A DNA stretch of 5,578 nucleotides, taken from Bacillota bacterium. GTDB lineage: Bacteria; Bacillota; Clostridia; Lachnospirales; Lachnospiraceae. A program made the translations under genes and the position numbers. Positions 1-4,774 of the stretch are shown piece by piece. Position 1 is the stretch's first letter; every line of letters begins with the position of its first letter. The notes below the pieces were generated by a model that saw only the letters and a list, made by a program, of their open reading frames with translations, was not told the DNA's origin and made no database searches. The stretch lies in NCBI GenBank assembly GCA_023428655.1, contig JAEYXC010000279.1:1-5578 (forward strand). Direction: 5' to 3'.

Positions 1-111
1 ACTCCCTTCAATATCCTGACGATACAGCTTCTGGTCAAAGGAGATTGATGCATTAAAATTATGAACCAATTGATTTGTTTCTTTCGTAAAGCGTCCGCCC
101 CACAGCTTCAT
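1..111 (-). CDS. argH: Argininosuccinate lyase, N-terminal fragment (runs off left edge)
   Basis: Argininosuccinate lyase splits argininosuccinate into arginine and fumarate, the last step of arginine biosynthesis, in the cytoplasm. Only the first 37 codons are present. They read MKLWGGRFTKET, then a segment ending NFNASISFDQKLY and RQDIEGS. This K-L-W-G-G-R-F opening and the N-A-S-I-S-F-D and D-I-E-G-S blocks are the hallmark N-terminus of ArgH in Firmicutes (family knowledge). I chose ATG 111-109 because a GGAGG lies at 119-123, seven bases upstream. The in-frame ATG two codons earlier (117-115) sits one base from that site, too close to be used. The family is about 460 residues long, so roughly 420 residues lie outside the window and catalytic residues cannot be checked. 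The gene follows the M32 peptidase on the same strand after a 260-base gap with its own candidate promoter, so it is probably transcribed separately. Confidence 0.93.
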   Translation of the reverse strand, partial: MKLWGGRFTKETNQLVHNFNASISFDQKLYRQDIEGS

Positions 112-118
112 ATTCATA

Positions 119-123
119 CCTCC
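119..123 (-). promoter_or_regulatory. argH ribosome binding site
   Basis: GGAGG on the minus strand, seven bases before ATG 111. It decides between two in-frame ATGs at 117 and 111 in favour of the inner one, giving the expected MKLWGGRF start. Confidence 0.8.
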
Positions 124-188
124 ATAATGGCAGTTCATGCCCTGATAATTTACTCGACACACTTTGATCCTTCGATAATATTGCTATT

Positions 189-217
189 ATATTACATCCT
201 TTGAGGAAGGAATGCAA
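189..217 (-). promoter_or_regulatory. Candidate sigma-A promoter for argH
   Basis: On the minus strand, a TTGCAT (-35, 212-217) and a TAATAT (-10, 189-194) are separated by 17 bases. An overlapping TATAAT at 186-191 would need a 20-base spacer. Transcription would start near 181, leaving a leader of about 70 bases before the argH ATG. The region is very AT-rich, so chance matches are likely; the support is the spacing and the position. Confidence 0.4.
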
Positions 218-225
218 TAGCAAAA

Positions 226-239
226 TTAATAATTATGCA
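226..239. promoter_or_regulatory. ArgR-box-like dyad upstream of argH
   Basis: The plus strand reads TTAATAATTATGCA, on the other strand TGCATAATTATTAA. It matches the arginine repressor (ArgR/AhrC) box core TGAAT-wwww-ATTCA at 8 of 10 fixed positions, with the correct 4-base AT spacer. It lies just upstream of the candidate argH -35 element, a plausible place for arginine-dependent control. A weak match in AT-rich DNA cannot prove function. Confidence 0.3.
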
Positions 240-295
240 TAAAATATTATTAAAATACATAAATTGCTGCTGGCTATATCGGGGATCACATAGTT

Positions 296-318
296 ATTCG
301 GTAAGTGCAAGGCCGAAT
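296..318. repeat. Small inverted repeat in the M32-argH spacer
   Basis: ATTCGG (296-301) and CCGAAT (313-318) form a perfect 6-bp stem around an 11-base loop. On the minus strand, the direction of both flanking genes, the stem is followed by AACTATG and not by a T-run, so it does not look like an intrinsic terminator. Role unknown. Confidence 0.35.
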
Positions 319-347
319 TGTGTTGCTTGTTTGTATCATATGGAGGT

Positions 348-362
348 TGAATATTATATTCA
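348..362. repeat. Perfect TGAATAT/ATATTCA palindrome downstream of the M32 gene
   Basis: TGAATAT-T-ATATTCA is a perfect 15-base dyad with 7-bp arms, nine bases past the M32 stop codon. It resembles an arginine repressor box (TGAAT...ATTCA), but the two halves are separated by five bases where the consensus has four. It could be a second, imperfectly spaced ArgR half of the argH control region, or an AT-rich RNA hairpin at the M32 transcript end. There is no T-run after it. Confidence 0.35.
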
Positions 363-371
363 TTATAAGCC

Positions 372-1877
372 TTACAGATTATAGAGCTTTTGATATTTTT
401 CCTTTAGATAGGTTACATAGTATTCTGCATTAAATTCTTCTCCGCACACATCCTTTAATAATTGATTTGTGTTCTTGACCGCACCATATTTGTGGATATT
501 ATCCCTTAAAAATTCGCGGATCGGAGTTAAGTTACCCTCCTTCAGGTATTGCTCCACCGGCATCTTTTCCTTCATGCAGGCAAAGATCTGGGATGCAACC
601 GCAGTACCGATCGCATAGGAGGGAAAATAACCGAATTCACCATAGGACCAGTGGGTATCCTGTAGGATTCCCTCCGCATCACTTCCGGGCTCGATTCCCA
701 TGTATTCCTGATATTTTTGGTTCCATATCTTGGGAAGCTCATCAATATCGAATTTTTCATTAAACAAAAGCTTCTCAATCTCATATCGAATAATAATATG
801 AATGCAATAGGAGAGCTCATCAGCCTCAGTTCGTATTAAGCTTGGAGCAGCCTTGTTAATCCCCTTAATAAAATGCTCCAGGCTGATATTCTTTAAGTTA
901 TCCGGATAAGTATCCACCAGCTTATCATAGATCGGCTCCCAGAATTCCTGACTTCTTCCCAGTATATTTTCATAAAAGCGGGATTGAGCTTCGTGCATAC
1001 CCATGGAAGCACCTCCGCCGACGGGAGTCTGGGTAATAGCGTCATCGATGTTCATTTCATAAAGAGCATGACCACTCTCATGAATGATGGAGAACATAGC
1101 ACTCTCCAGGTTATTCTCCATATACCGGTCCGTAATTCGTACATCATGATTATGGAGCTGAAGGGTAAAGGGATGAGCACTTTCCGCGATTACACCACGG
1201 TTAAAGTCAAAGCCTACATACCCGGCTAAAAATCGGCAGAACTCCCTTTGCTTATCAACATCATAGGATAAGAAATTATAGCTCTTGTCAACGGTCTCAG
1301 CCTTCTTAGCAACCTCCTTCAAAAGAGGAATGATTTCTTTCTTCACTTGATCGAAGAAGGTATCAAGCTCCTTTATCATAAAGCATTCGTCATAGTCAGC
1401 GAGAAGTACCTCATAAGGCTTTTTGTCTCCCTTCACTCGGTACCCGGCGAACTTCTTCTTGAATTCGATAATCTTCTTTAAATATGGTGCAAAATCATCG
1501 AATTTGTTATCCTTCTTAGCCTTTGCCCACTTGCGATTAGCGATTGAGGTATATTCGTTAAAGGCACGGTATTCCTCCGGTGGAATACTTTCCAGCTGTT
1601 CATAGGTCTTACTCAGCTCCTTAACGATGGCTTTCTGGGTCTCGTTTAAGGCCTCCTGCTCCTTCTCCTCCTGTAGCTTCTTTAAAAGCTTGCGTACGTC
1701 ATCGTTTATGACGCTCTTCATGTATTCGTCCGATAGAATACCGACTACCTTCGAGGTGTAATCAGCTGCTTCAAAGGGTGCTAAGGTTTGATCATCCCAT
1801 TCAAATAGACTTCGGGCGGTCTGTAATGCCATGGATTTATCCAATAAGGGTTGTAGTTTCTCAAATGTTTTACTCAT
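372..1877 (-). CDS. M32 family metallocarboxypeptidase (carboxypeptidase Taq type)
   Basis: This is a zinc or cobalt-dependent carboxypeptidase that removes C-terminal residues from peptides, probably in the cytoplasm since no signal peptide is visible. It has 501 residues, close to the usual family length of about 500. Family signatures appear in order: DVRIT (245-249); the metal-binding and catalytic HESGH (266-270), matching HExxH; HEAQSR (295-300), whose Glu296 is the expected third metal ligand; IRTEADEL (348-355); and ILQDTHW followed by GYFPSYAIG (404-424). All key residues are present, so it should be active. The N-terminal half is charged and helical, as expected for the helical cap over a narrow substrate groove. 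ATG 1877 is preceded by GGAGG at 1882-1886, four bases away, which is short but strong. It matches the B. subtilis YpwA type. It has its own promoter and is divergent from eno. Family assignment is very safe; the physiological substrate is unknown. Confidence 0.96.
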   Translation of the reverse strand: MSKTFEKLQPLLDKSMALQTARSLFEWDDQTLAPFEAADYTSKVVGILSDEYMKSVINDDVRKLLKKLQEEKEQEALNETQKAIVKELSKTYEQLESIPPEEYRAFNEYTSIANRKWAKAKKDNKFDDFAPYLKKIIEFKKKFAGYRVKGDKKPYEVLLADYDECFMIKELDTFFDQVKKEIIPLLKEVAKKAETVDKSYNFLSYDVDKQREFCRFLAGYVGFDFNRGVIAESAHPFTLQLHNHDVRITDRYMENNLESAMFSIIHESGHALYEMNIDDAITQTPVGGGASMGMHEAQSRFYENILGRSQEFWEPIYDKLVDTYPDNLKNISLEHFIKGINKAAPSLIRTEADELSYCIHIIIRYEIEKLLFNEKFDIDELPKIWNQKYQEYMGIEPGSDAEGILQDTHWSYGEFGYFPSYAIGTAVASQIFACMKEKMPVEQYLKEGNLTPIREFLRDNIHKYGAVKNTNQLLKDVCGEEFNAEYYVTYLKEKYQKLYNL

Positions 1878-1889
1878 AATACCTCCATT

Positions 1890-1903
1890 CTGCCATTCGG
1901 CAG
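1890..1903 (-). other. Small hairpin next to the M32 ribosome binding site
   Basis: In the M32 mRNA, CTGCC-GAAT-GGCAG forms a 5-bp, GC-rich stem with a 4-base loop. It ends three bases before the GGAGGT ribosome binding site. It might affect ribosome access or mRNA stability, but a stem this short can occur by chance. Confidence 0.3.
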
Positions 1904-1941
1904 TTCCGATTTAACCTTGTATAAAGATTCATTCTTTAAAT

Positions 1942-1970
1942 AGTATATCAATTTTTAAGTGGTATAACAA
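1942..1970 (-). promoter_or_regulatory. Sigma-A promoter of the M32 carboxypeptidase gene
   Basis: On the minus strand, TTGTTA (-35, 1965-1970) and TATACT (-10, 1942-1947) are separated by exactly 17 bases. The -10 matches the consensus at 5 of 6 positions and the -35 at 4 of 6. The start of transcription would be near 1935, giving a leader of about 58 bases that contains the small hairpin and the GGAGG ribosome binding site. Confidence 0.72.
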
Positions 1971-2063
1971 TTAAAAATATGCCAAAAAGTACTAATTAAG
2001 GCTTGCAGTGACGATGAAGAAGGGCTAAAATATAAAGGAAAGATACCATATAATACATATTTA

Positions 2064-2079
2064 TGTGATTCAAATCACT
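2064..2079. promoter_or_regulatory. Crp/Fnr-family-like operator upstream of eno
   Basis: The sequence TGTGATTCAAATCACT matches TGTGA-N6-TCACA, the site shared by Crp and by Bacillus-type Fnr/ArcR regulators, at 9 of 10 fixed positions. The inner arms GTGATT and AATCAC are perfectly complementary. Its centre (2071.5) lies about 41.5 bases before the start expected from the TATACT at 2101-2106, the standard place for class II activation. The match is seen directly; binding and the identity of the regulator are inference. Confidence 0.5.
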
Positions 2080-2106
2080 TTATTTTCAAAAAACCATAGT
2101 TATACT
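2079..2106 (+). promoter_or_regulatory. Candidate distal eno promoter, activator-dependent type
   Basis: TATACT (2101-2106) matches the -10 consensus at 5 of 6 positions. The best -35 in range, TTTATT (2079-2084, 16-base spacer), is poor, which is typical of promoters that need an activator. It adjoins the Crp/Fnr-like site at 2064-2079. It would give a leader of about 220 bases before the eno ATG. Confidence 0.4.
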
Positions 2107-2154
2107 AGAATTAGCGTACAATTCTACTTAAGTCCAAAGTACTACTGTATCTGG

Positions 2155-2173
2155 TGCCCGTATCATACGTGCA
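2155..2173. repeat. Imperfect 19-base dyad in the eno leader
   Basis: The region is symmetric about C2164: TGCCCGTAT on the left and ATACGTGCA on the right, with 8 of 9 pairs complementary and one C-T mismatch. It could be an operator or an RNA stem-loop. It is followed by an A-rich stretch and not by a T-run, so it is not a terminator on the plus strand. Confidence 0.4.
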
Positions 2174-2212
2174 AAATAAAAGTGATAAATCAAAAATGAT
2201 GGATGTAGATGA

Positions 2213-2240
2213 TTGTACCGAATTACATAAGATATATAAA
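2213..2240 (+). promoter_or_regulatory. Candidate proximal eno promoter
   Basis: TTGTAC (2213-2218) and TATAAA (2235-2240) are separated by 16 bases. The -10 matches at 5 of 6 positions, while the -35 keeps only the TTG. A perfect TATAAT at 2291-2296 lies closer to the gene but has no -35 partner. These alternatives cannot be ranked from sequence alone. Confidence 0.35.
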
Positions 2241-2268
2241 TACTGAAAGGTATTATATATTAGGAATA

Positions 2269-2278
2269 GTATCGATAC
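2269..2278. repeat. Perfect 10-base palindrome GTATCGATAC
   Basis: This self-complementary sequence lies 58 bases before the eno ATG. It sits where the -35 element of the perfect TATAAT at 2291-2296 would be, so it could be an operator. No regulator is recognised. Confidence 0.35.
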
Positions 2279-2335
2279 AGGAGTAAATAATATAATAAAT
2301 ACCTTAGAATGAATGCTGGAAAGGATGGAATTAAA

Positions 2336-3643
2336 ATGAAAAATTTAATCATTGAAAAGGTAGTTGGAAGAGAGATTCTTGATTCAAGAGGTAATCCGAC
2401 GGTAGAAGCAGAGGTAACCTTAGCAGATGGTAGCGTTGGAAGAGCAGCCGTTCCCTCAGGTGCATCCACAGGAGCTTTTGAAGCAGTGGAGCTTAGAGAT
2501 GGTGATAAGAGCAGATATTTAGGGACCGGTGTTAAGAAAGCCGTAGATAATGTAAATACCGTAATCGGACCAAAGCTGGTAGGAATGTGTGCTTTGGAGC
2601 AGGGTGATATTGATGCGAAGATGATTGAACTGGATGGAACACCCAATAAAGGCAACCTTGGTGCCAATGCAATTCTTGGCGTTTCTCTTGCAGTAGCAAA
2701 GGCGGCAGCGGCTTCCCTTCGTTTACCCTTATATCGCTACCTTGGAGGTGTTAATGCGAAGACTCTTCCTGTGCCGATGATGAATATTATTAATGGTGGA
2801 AAGCATGCAGATTCCAGTCTGAATATACAGGAGTTTATGATTATGCCCGTTGGTGCGAAAAGCTTTTCCGAGGCTCTCGAGCATAGCACTACCGTATTCC
2901 ATACCCTTAAGAAGCTTCTGAAGAACGATGGATATGTCACAGCAGTCGGTGATGAGGGTGGCTTTGCTCCGAAGTTCAACAGCGATACACAAGCACTTGA
3001 TTATATCGTAAAGGCAATTGAGACCGCAGGCTATCGTCCCGGCGAGGATTTCTATATTGCAATTGACGCAGCTGCTACCGAGATGTATGAGGAAGCTGCT
3101 AAGGCAGGTAGAAAGGGAGATTACCTTTTCTGGAAATCAGGTGAGTATAAGACAGTAGAGGAAATGGTAGATTTCTGGGATCAGGTATGCAGCAAATATC
3201 CGGTAATTTCCTTAGAGGACGGTCTGGCCGAAGAGGATTGGAAGGGCTGGAAGCTATTAACAGAACGCCTTGGCAAGAAGATTCAGCTGGTAGGAGATGA
3301 CTTATTCGTGACCAATACAAGCCGTATTACCGAGGGTATTACACAGGGTATCTCTAACTCCGTATTGATTAAGTTTAATCAGATCGGTTCTCTGACAGAG
3401 ACCTTGGATGCCATCGAGATGGCGAAGAATAATCGCTGGACCGCAGTAGTGTCCCATCGTTCCGGGGAGACAGAGGATGTAACACTTGCAGATATCGCTG
3501 TAGCAACCAATGCAGGTCAGATTAAGACTGGTGCACCCTCCAGAACGGATCGTGTTGCGAAGTATAACCAGCTTCTCCGCATTGAGCAGGAGTTAGGAAG
3601 TTCAGCTAGATATCTTGGTAAGGATGCATTTCGAGTATTCTAA
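2336..3643 (+). CDS. eno: Enolase (phosphopyruvate hydratase)
   Basis: Enolase converts 2-phosphoglycerate to phosphoenolpyruvate in glycolysis and back in gluconeogenesis, as a Mg-dependent cytoplasmic enzyme and RNA degradosome partner in some bacteria. The protein has 435 residues, normal for the family. The N-terminal domain opens with the EILDSRGNPTVE signature and the mobile loop SGASTG (41-46). The barrel carries GGKH (His157), QEF (Glu166), GDEGG (catalytic Glu207), metal ligands Asp244, Glu294 and Asp321, the signature KFNQIGSLTE with catalytic Lys346, SHRSGETED (His374) and Lys397. These positions are all offset by one from yeast enolase, so the enzyme is complete. I chose ATG 2336 because it gives the family start MKNLIIEKVVGREI and follows GGAAAGGATGGA. 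The in-frame ATG at 2309 has no ribosome binding site and would add nine atypical residues. It stands alone, not with gap-pgk-tpi-gpm genes, between its own promoter region and a strong terminator. Confidence 0.98.
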   Translation: MKNLIIEKVVGREILDSRGNPTVEAEVTLADGSVGRAAVPSGASTGAFEAVELRDGDKSRYLGTGVKKAVDNVNTVIGPKLVGMCALEQGDIDAKMIELDGTPNKGNLGANAILGVSLAVAKAAAASLRLPLYRYLGGVNAKTLPVPMMNIINGGKHADSSLNIQEFMIMPVGAKSFSEALEHSTTVFHTLKKLLKNDGYVTAVGDEGGFAPKFNSDTQALDYIVKAIETAGYRPGEDFYIAIDAAATEMYEEAAKAGRKGDYLFWKSGEYKTVEEMVDFWDQVCSKYPVISLEDGLAEEDWKGWKLLTERLGKKIQLVGDDLFVTNTSRITEGITQGISNSVLIKFNQIGSLTETLDAIEMAKNNRWTAVVSHRSGETEDVTLADIAVATNAGQIKTGAPSRTDRVAKYNQLLRIEQELGSSARYLGKDAFRVF

Positions 3644-3693
3644 TGTGTTTTTTATAAATGATAAAATATAAAGCAGCATAAGCTGAGCATAAT

Positions 3694-3748
3694 AAAAGAG
3701 TACAATAGGTCTCCAAGGTTCATAAGTGGAGAGTCGTTGTACTCTTTT
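3694..3748. terminator. Bidirectional intrinsic terminator between eno and the MBL gene
   Basis: AAAAGAGTACAA (3694-3705) and TTGTACTCTTTT (3737-3748) pair as a perfect 12-bp stem. The arms end in A4 and T4, so either strand gives a hairpin with a U-tract, fitting two convergent genes (eno stop 3643, MBL stop 3835). The loop is unusually long at 31 bases and contains a second helix, TCTCCA (3710-3715) with TGGAGA (3727-3732). That makes a stacked two-stem structure, not a simple tetraloop terminator. Termination itself is inferred. Confidence 0.75.
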
Positions 3749-3834
3749 CCTATTATCATATTCTCGTGAAGAGTTCTTATCTTTTAAGTATATATCTATC
3801 AACATACCTATGAAATGGTTGAAAGAATTGATTA

Positions 3835-4425
3835 TTAATAAGGCAGCTCGTAGGCTTCTCCGTGTCCCGGGTAAATCGTCTTGACAGAATACCGCTTAAT
3901 AACCTCCCAGCTGTCTTCGATGACAAGATCCTCATAACCTTCGGCCAATTCCAAGGCCGGAAGGTCTCCGGTAAAGGCGCAGCAATCATCAATGATTAAG
4001 CTGATACTGTCATCACTATGTCCCGGAGTGGAGATCAGCTCACCATTAATACCGAGAGTCTTAAGGAAGGCTCTGCTCTCGGCTTCCGTAAGAATAACAT
4101 GATTGCTATTGGTGATGTCCTTAAAATTAGCCTTCGGGTTCTTTTTATAGAAAAGATTCAGTTTATTAATATAGGGCGTCTGATATTCATGTAATAATAG
4201 GGTGGTACCAAAGTCCTTCAGATTCTGAGTCAAGCCGGCATGGTCCGGATGGAAATGGGTAATCACCAGATAGTTTATTTCATGAATGGAAATCATATGA
4301 TGGCTCAATTGCTGTAATAACTGTGAGAAGGTATCGGGCCATCCCGCATCGATCATGAGCCAGCCCTCTTCTAATTGGATTAGATAGCTGTTCGTTGATT
4401 TATGTACTAATGTTATGACGTTCAC
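3835..4425 (-). CDS. Metallo-beta-lactamase-fold hydrolase
   Basis: This is a single-domain MBL-fold protein of the glyoxalase II / YcbL-like group (COG0491 style), predicted to be a cytoplasmic metal-dependent hydrolase of unknown substrate. All metal motifs are present, numbered from the chosen start: THFHPDHAG with His57, His59, Asp61 and His62; TPGHSDDS with His136; TGD with Asp154; and YPGHGE with His188. The length of 196 residues is typical of a minimal MBL domain, with no extra domain for a beta-CASP or glyoxalase II C-terminus. I chose GTG 4425 because a perfect GAGGTGA (4431-4437) lies five bases upstream. Opening three codons earlier at GTG 4434 would overlap that ribosome binding site. 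It follows the 67-residue gene by 18 bases and shares its promoter. It ends before the bidirectional terminator. The fold is very secure and the reaction unknown; thioester or lactone hydrolysis would be guesses. Confidence 0.9.
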   Translation of the reverse strand: MNVITLVHKSTNSYLIQLEEGWLMIDAGWPDTFSQLLQQLSHHMISIHEINYLVITHFHPDHAGLTQNLKDFGTTLLLHEYQTPYINKLNLFYKKNPKANFKDITNSNHVILTEAESRAFLKTLGINGELISTPGHSDDSISLIIDDCCAFTGDLPALELAEGYEDLVIEDSWEVIKRYSVKTIYPGHGEAYELPY

Positions 4426-4430
4426 TAAGT

Positions 4431-4437
4431 TCACCTC
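4431..4437 (-). promoter_or_regulatory. Ribosome binding site fixing the MBL gene start
   Basis: GAGGTGA on the minus strand is fully complementary to the 3' end of Firmicute 16S rRNA and lies five bases before GTG 4425. The upstream in-frame GTG at 4434 is part of this motif and so is unlikely to be the start. Confidence 0.65.
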
Positions 4438-4443
4438 TGTACT

Positions 4444-4647
4444 TTATTCGTGTTTAACCTCATAAGGTTCATCCAACTGGAAGCGATAAGCTTTGATGAT
4501 GTTGCCGCTATTATACTGAAAGACCTTTTCCACATTTAGATCCGGATCCCAAACATACGGCATAGCATCATACATTGACCAGTGTTCCCATATCATATCA
4601 TCGTAGGGTTTCATCTTTGGAGTATTATCAGCTTTCCTAGTATCCAC
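4444..4647 (-). CDS. Uncharacterised 67-residue protein, upstream partner of the MBL hydrolase
   Basis: I do not recognise this protein. It is supported as a real gene by a GTG start at 4647 with GAGGTG (4653-4658) five bases upstream, a well-placed promoter ahead of it, and tight linkage to the MBL gene, 18 bases downstream. The product is soluble, with no signal peptide or membrane segment. It is rich in aromatic residues (11 of 67 are Tyr, Trp or Phe, including Trp20, Trp23 and Trp33) and in acidic residues (13 Asp or Glu). The central stretch IWEHWSMYDAMPYVWDPD has the look of a small folded or partner-binding domain. The first 13 residues are charged and polar and may be disordered. No metal-binding Cys pairs or nucleic-acid motifs are visible. 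It could be a small subunit or modulator of the hydrolase, or unrelated to it. A role cannot be assigned. Confidence 0.7.
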   Translation of the reverse strand: MDTRKADNTPKMKPYDDMIWEHWSMYDAMPYVWDPDLNVEKVFQYNSGNIIKAYRFQLDEPYEVKHE

Positions 4648-4677
4648 GTCAACACCTCTTTCATTATTTTCCTTTTA

Positions 4678-4706
4678 ACTATATAACGTTTCCCATTGGA
4701 TTTCAA
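4678..4706 (-). promoter_or_regulatory. Sigma-A promoter of the 67-residue protein / MBL operon
   Basis: On the minus strand, TTGAAA (-35, 4701-4706) and TATAGT (-10, 4678-4683) are separated by 17 bases and each matches the consensus at 5 of 6 positions. The start would be near 4671, leaving a short leader of about 24 bases that contains the GAGGTG ribosome binding site. This shows that the small gene and the MBL gene are independent of the upstream ATPase gene. Confidence 0.72.
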
Positions 4707-4757
4707 GTGGGACAAAGGACTATTGTGAAAAAAAGGTGAGAGGACTGAGGGTGGCGA

Positions 4758-4774
4758 TTCGATATGTTATCGAA
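4758..4774. repeat. Inverted repeat over the ATPase stop codon
   Basis: TTCGATA (4758-4764) and TATCGAA (4768-4774) pair perfectly around a 3-base loop, with the ATPase stop codon (4767-4769) inside. On the minus strand it is not followed directly by a T-run; a T7 tract comes 23 bases later with no stem abutting it. It may protect the 3' end of the mRNA or be a weak terminator element. No other terminator for the ATPase gene is evident before the next promoter. Confidence 0.4.

Larger units (their letters stand above)
1971..2335 (+). other. Dyad-rich, gene-free region upstream of eno
   Basis: I see no convincing coding region here on either strand. The stretch is AT-rich and holds two candidate eno promoters plus a series of inverted repeats: 2065-2078 (GTGATT/AATCAC), 2106-2126 (TAGAATT/AATTCTA around a 7-base loop), 2126-2133 (ACTTAAGT), 2155-2173 (8 of 9 pairs around C2164), 2232-2260 (AT-rich, one bulge) and 2269-2278 (GTATCGATAC). 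If transcription starts near 2113, the eno leader is about 220 bases long, enough for a structured 5' UTR. I do not recognise a known riboswitch class. Confidence 0.5.

Noticed and set aside
112..371. T-box or other riboswitch ahead of argH
   Set aside because: No T-box antiterminator motif (AGGGUGGNACCGCG) and no terminator hairpin with T-run was found before the argH ribosome binding site.
984..1229. An 81-codon plus-strand frame inside the M32 gene
   Set aside because: It lies opposite the conserved HExxH and DVRIT regions of the peptidase, so it is a shadow frame.
2196..2246. A 16-codon plus-strand frame (ATG to TGA) in the eno leader, considered as a leader peptide
   Set aside because: There is no convincing ribosome binding site upstream, no run of a regulatory amino acid, and no terminator/antiterminator pair after it.
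2309..2335. Upstream in-frame ATG extending enolase by nine residues
   Set aside because: There is no ribosome binding site before 2309, and the extra residues do not belong to the family's N-terminus. ATG 2336 has a purine-rich site and gives the canonical start.
2260..2667. A 135-codon open frame on the minus strand, antisense to the start of eno
   Set aside because: It overlaps the highly conserved enolase frame, has a low-complexity Ser/Pro/Leu-rich composition, and shows no ribosome binding site logic. It is a shadow of eno codon usage.
3602..3805. A 67-codon minus-strand frame overlapping the eno 3' end and the terminator
   Set aside because: It runs through the 12-bp terminator stem and into eno, has no ribosome binding site, and has no recognisable content.
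4728..4734. T7 tract on the minus strand considered as the ATPase terminator
   Set aside because: No complementary stem directly precedes it; the nearest inverted repeat ends 23 bases earlier.
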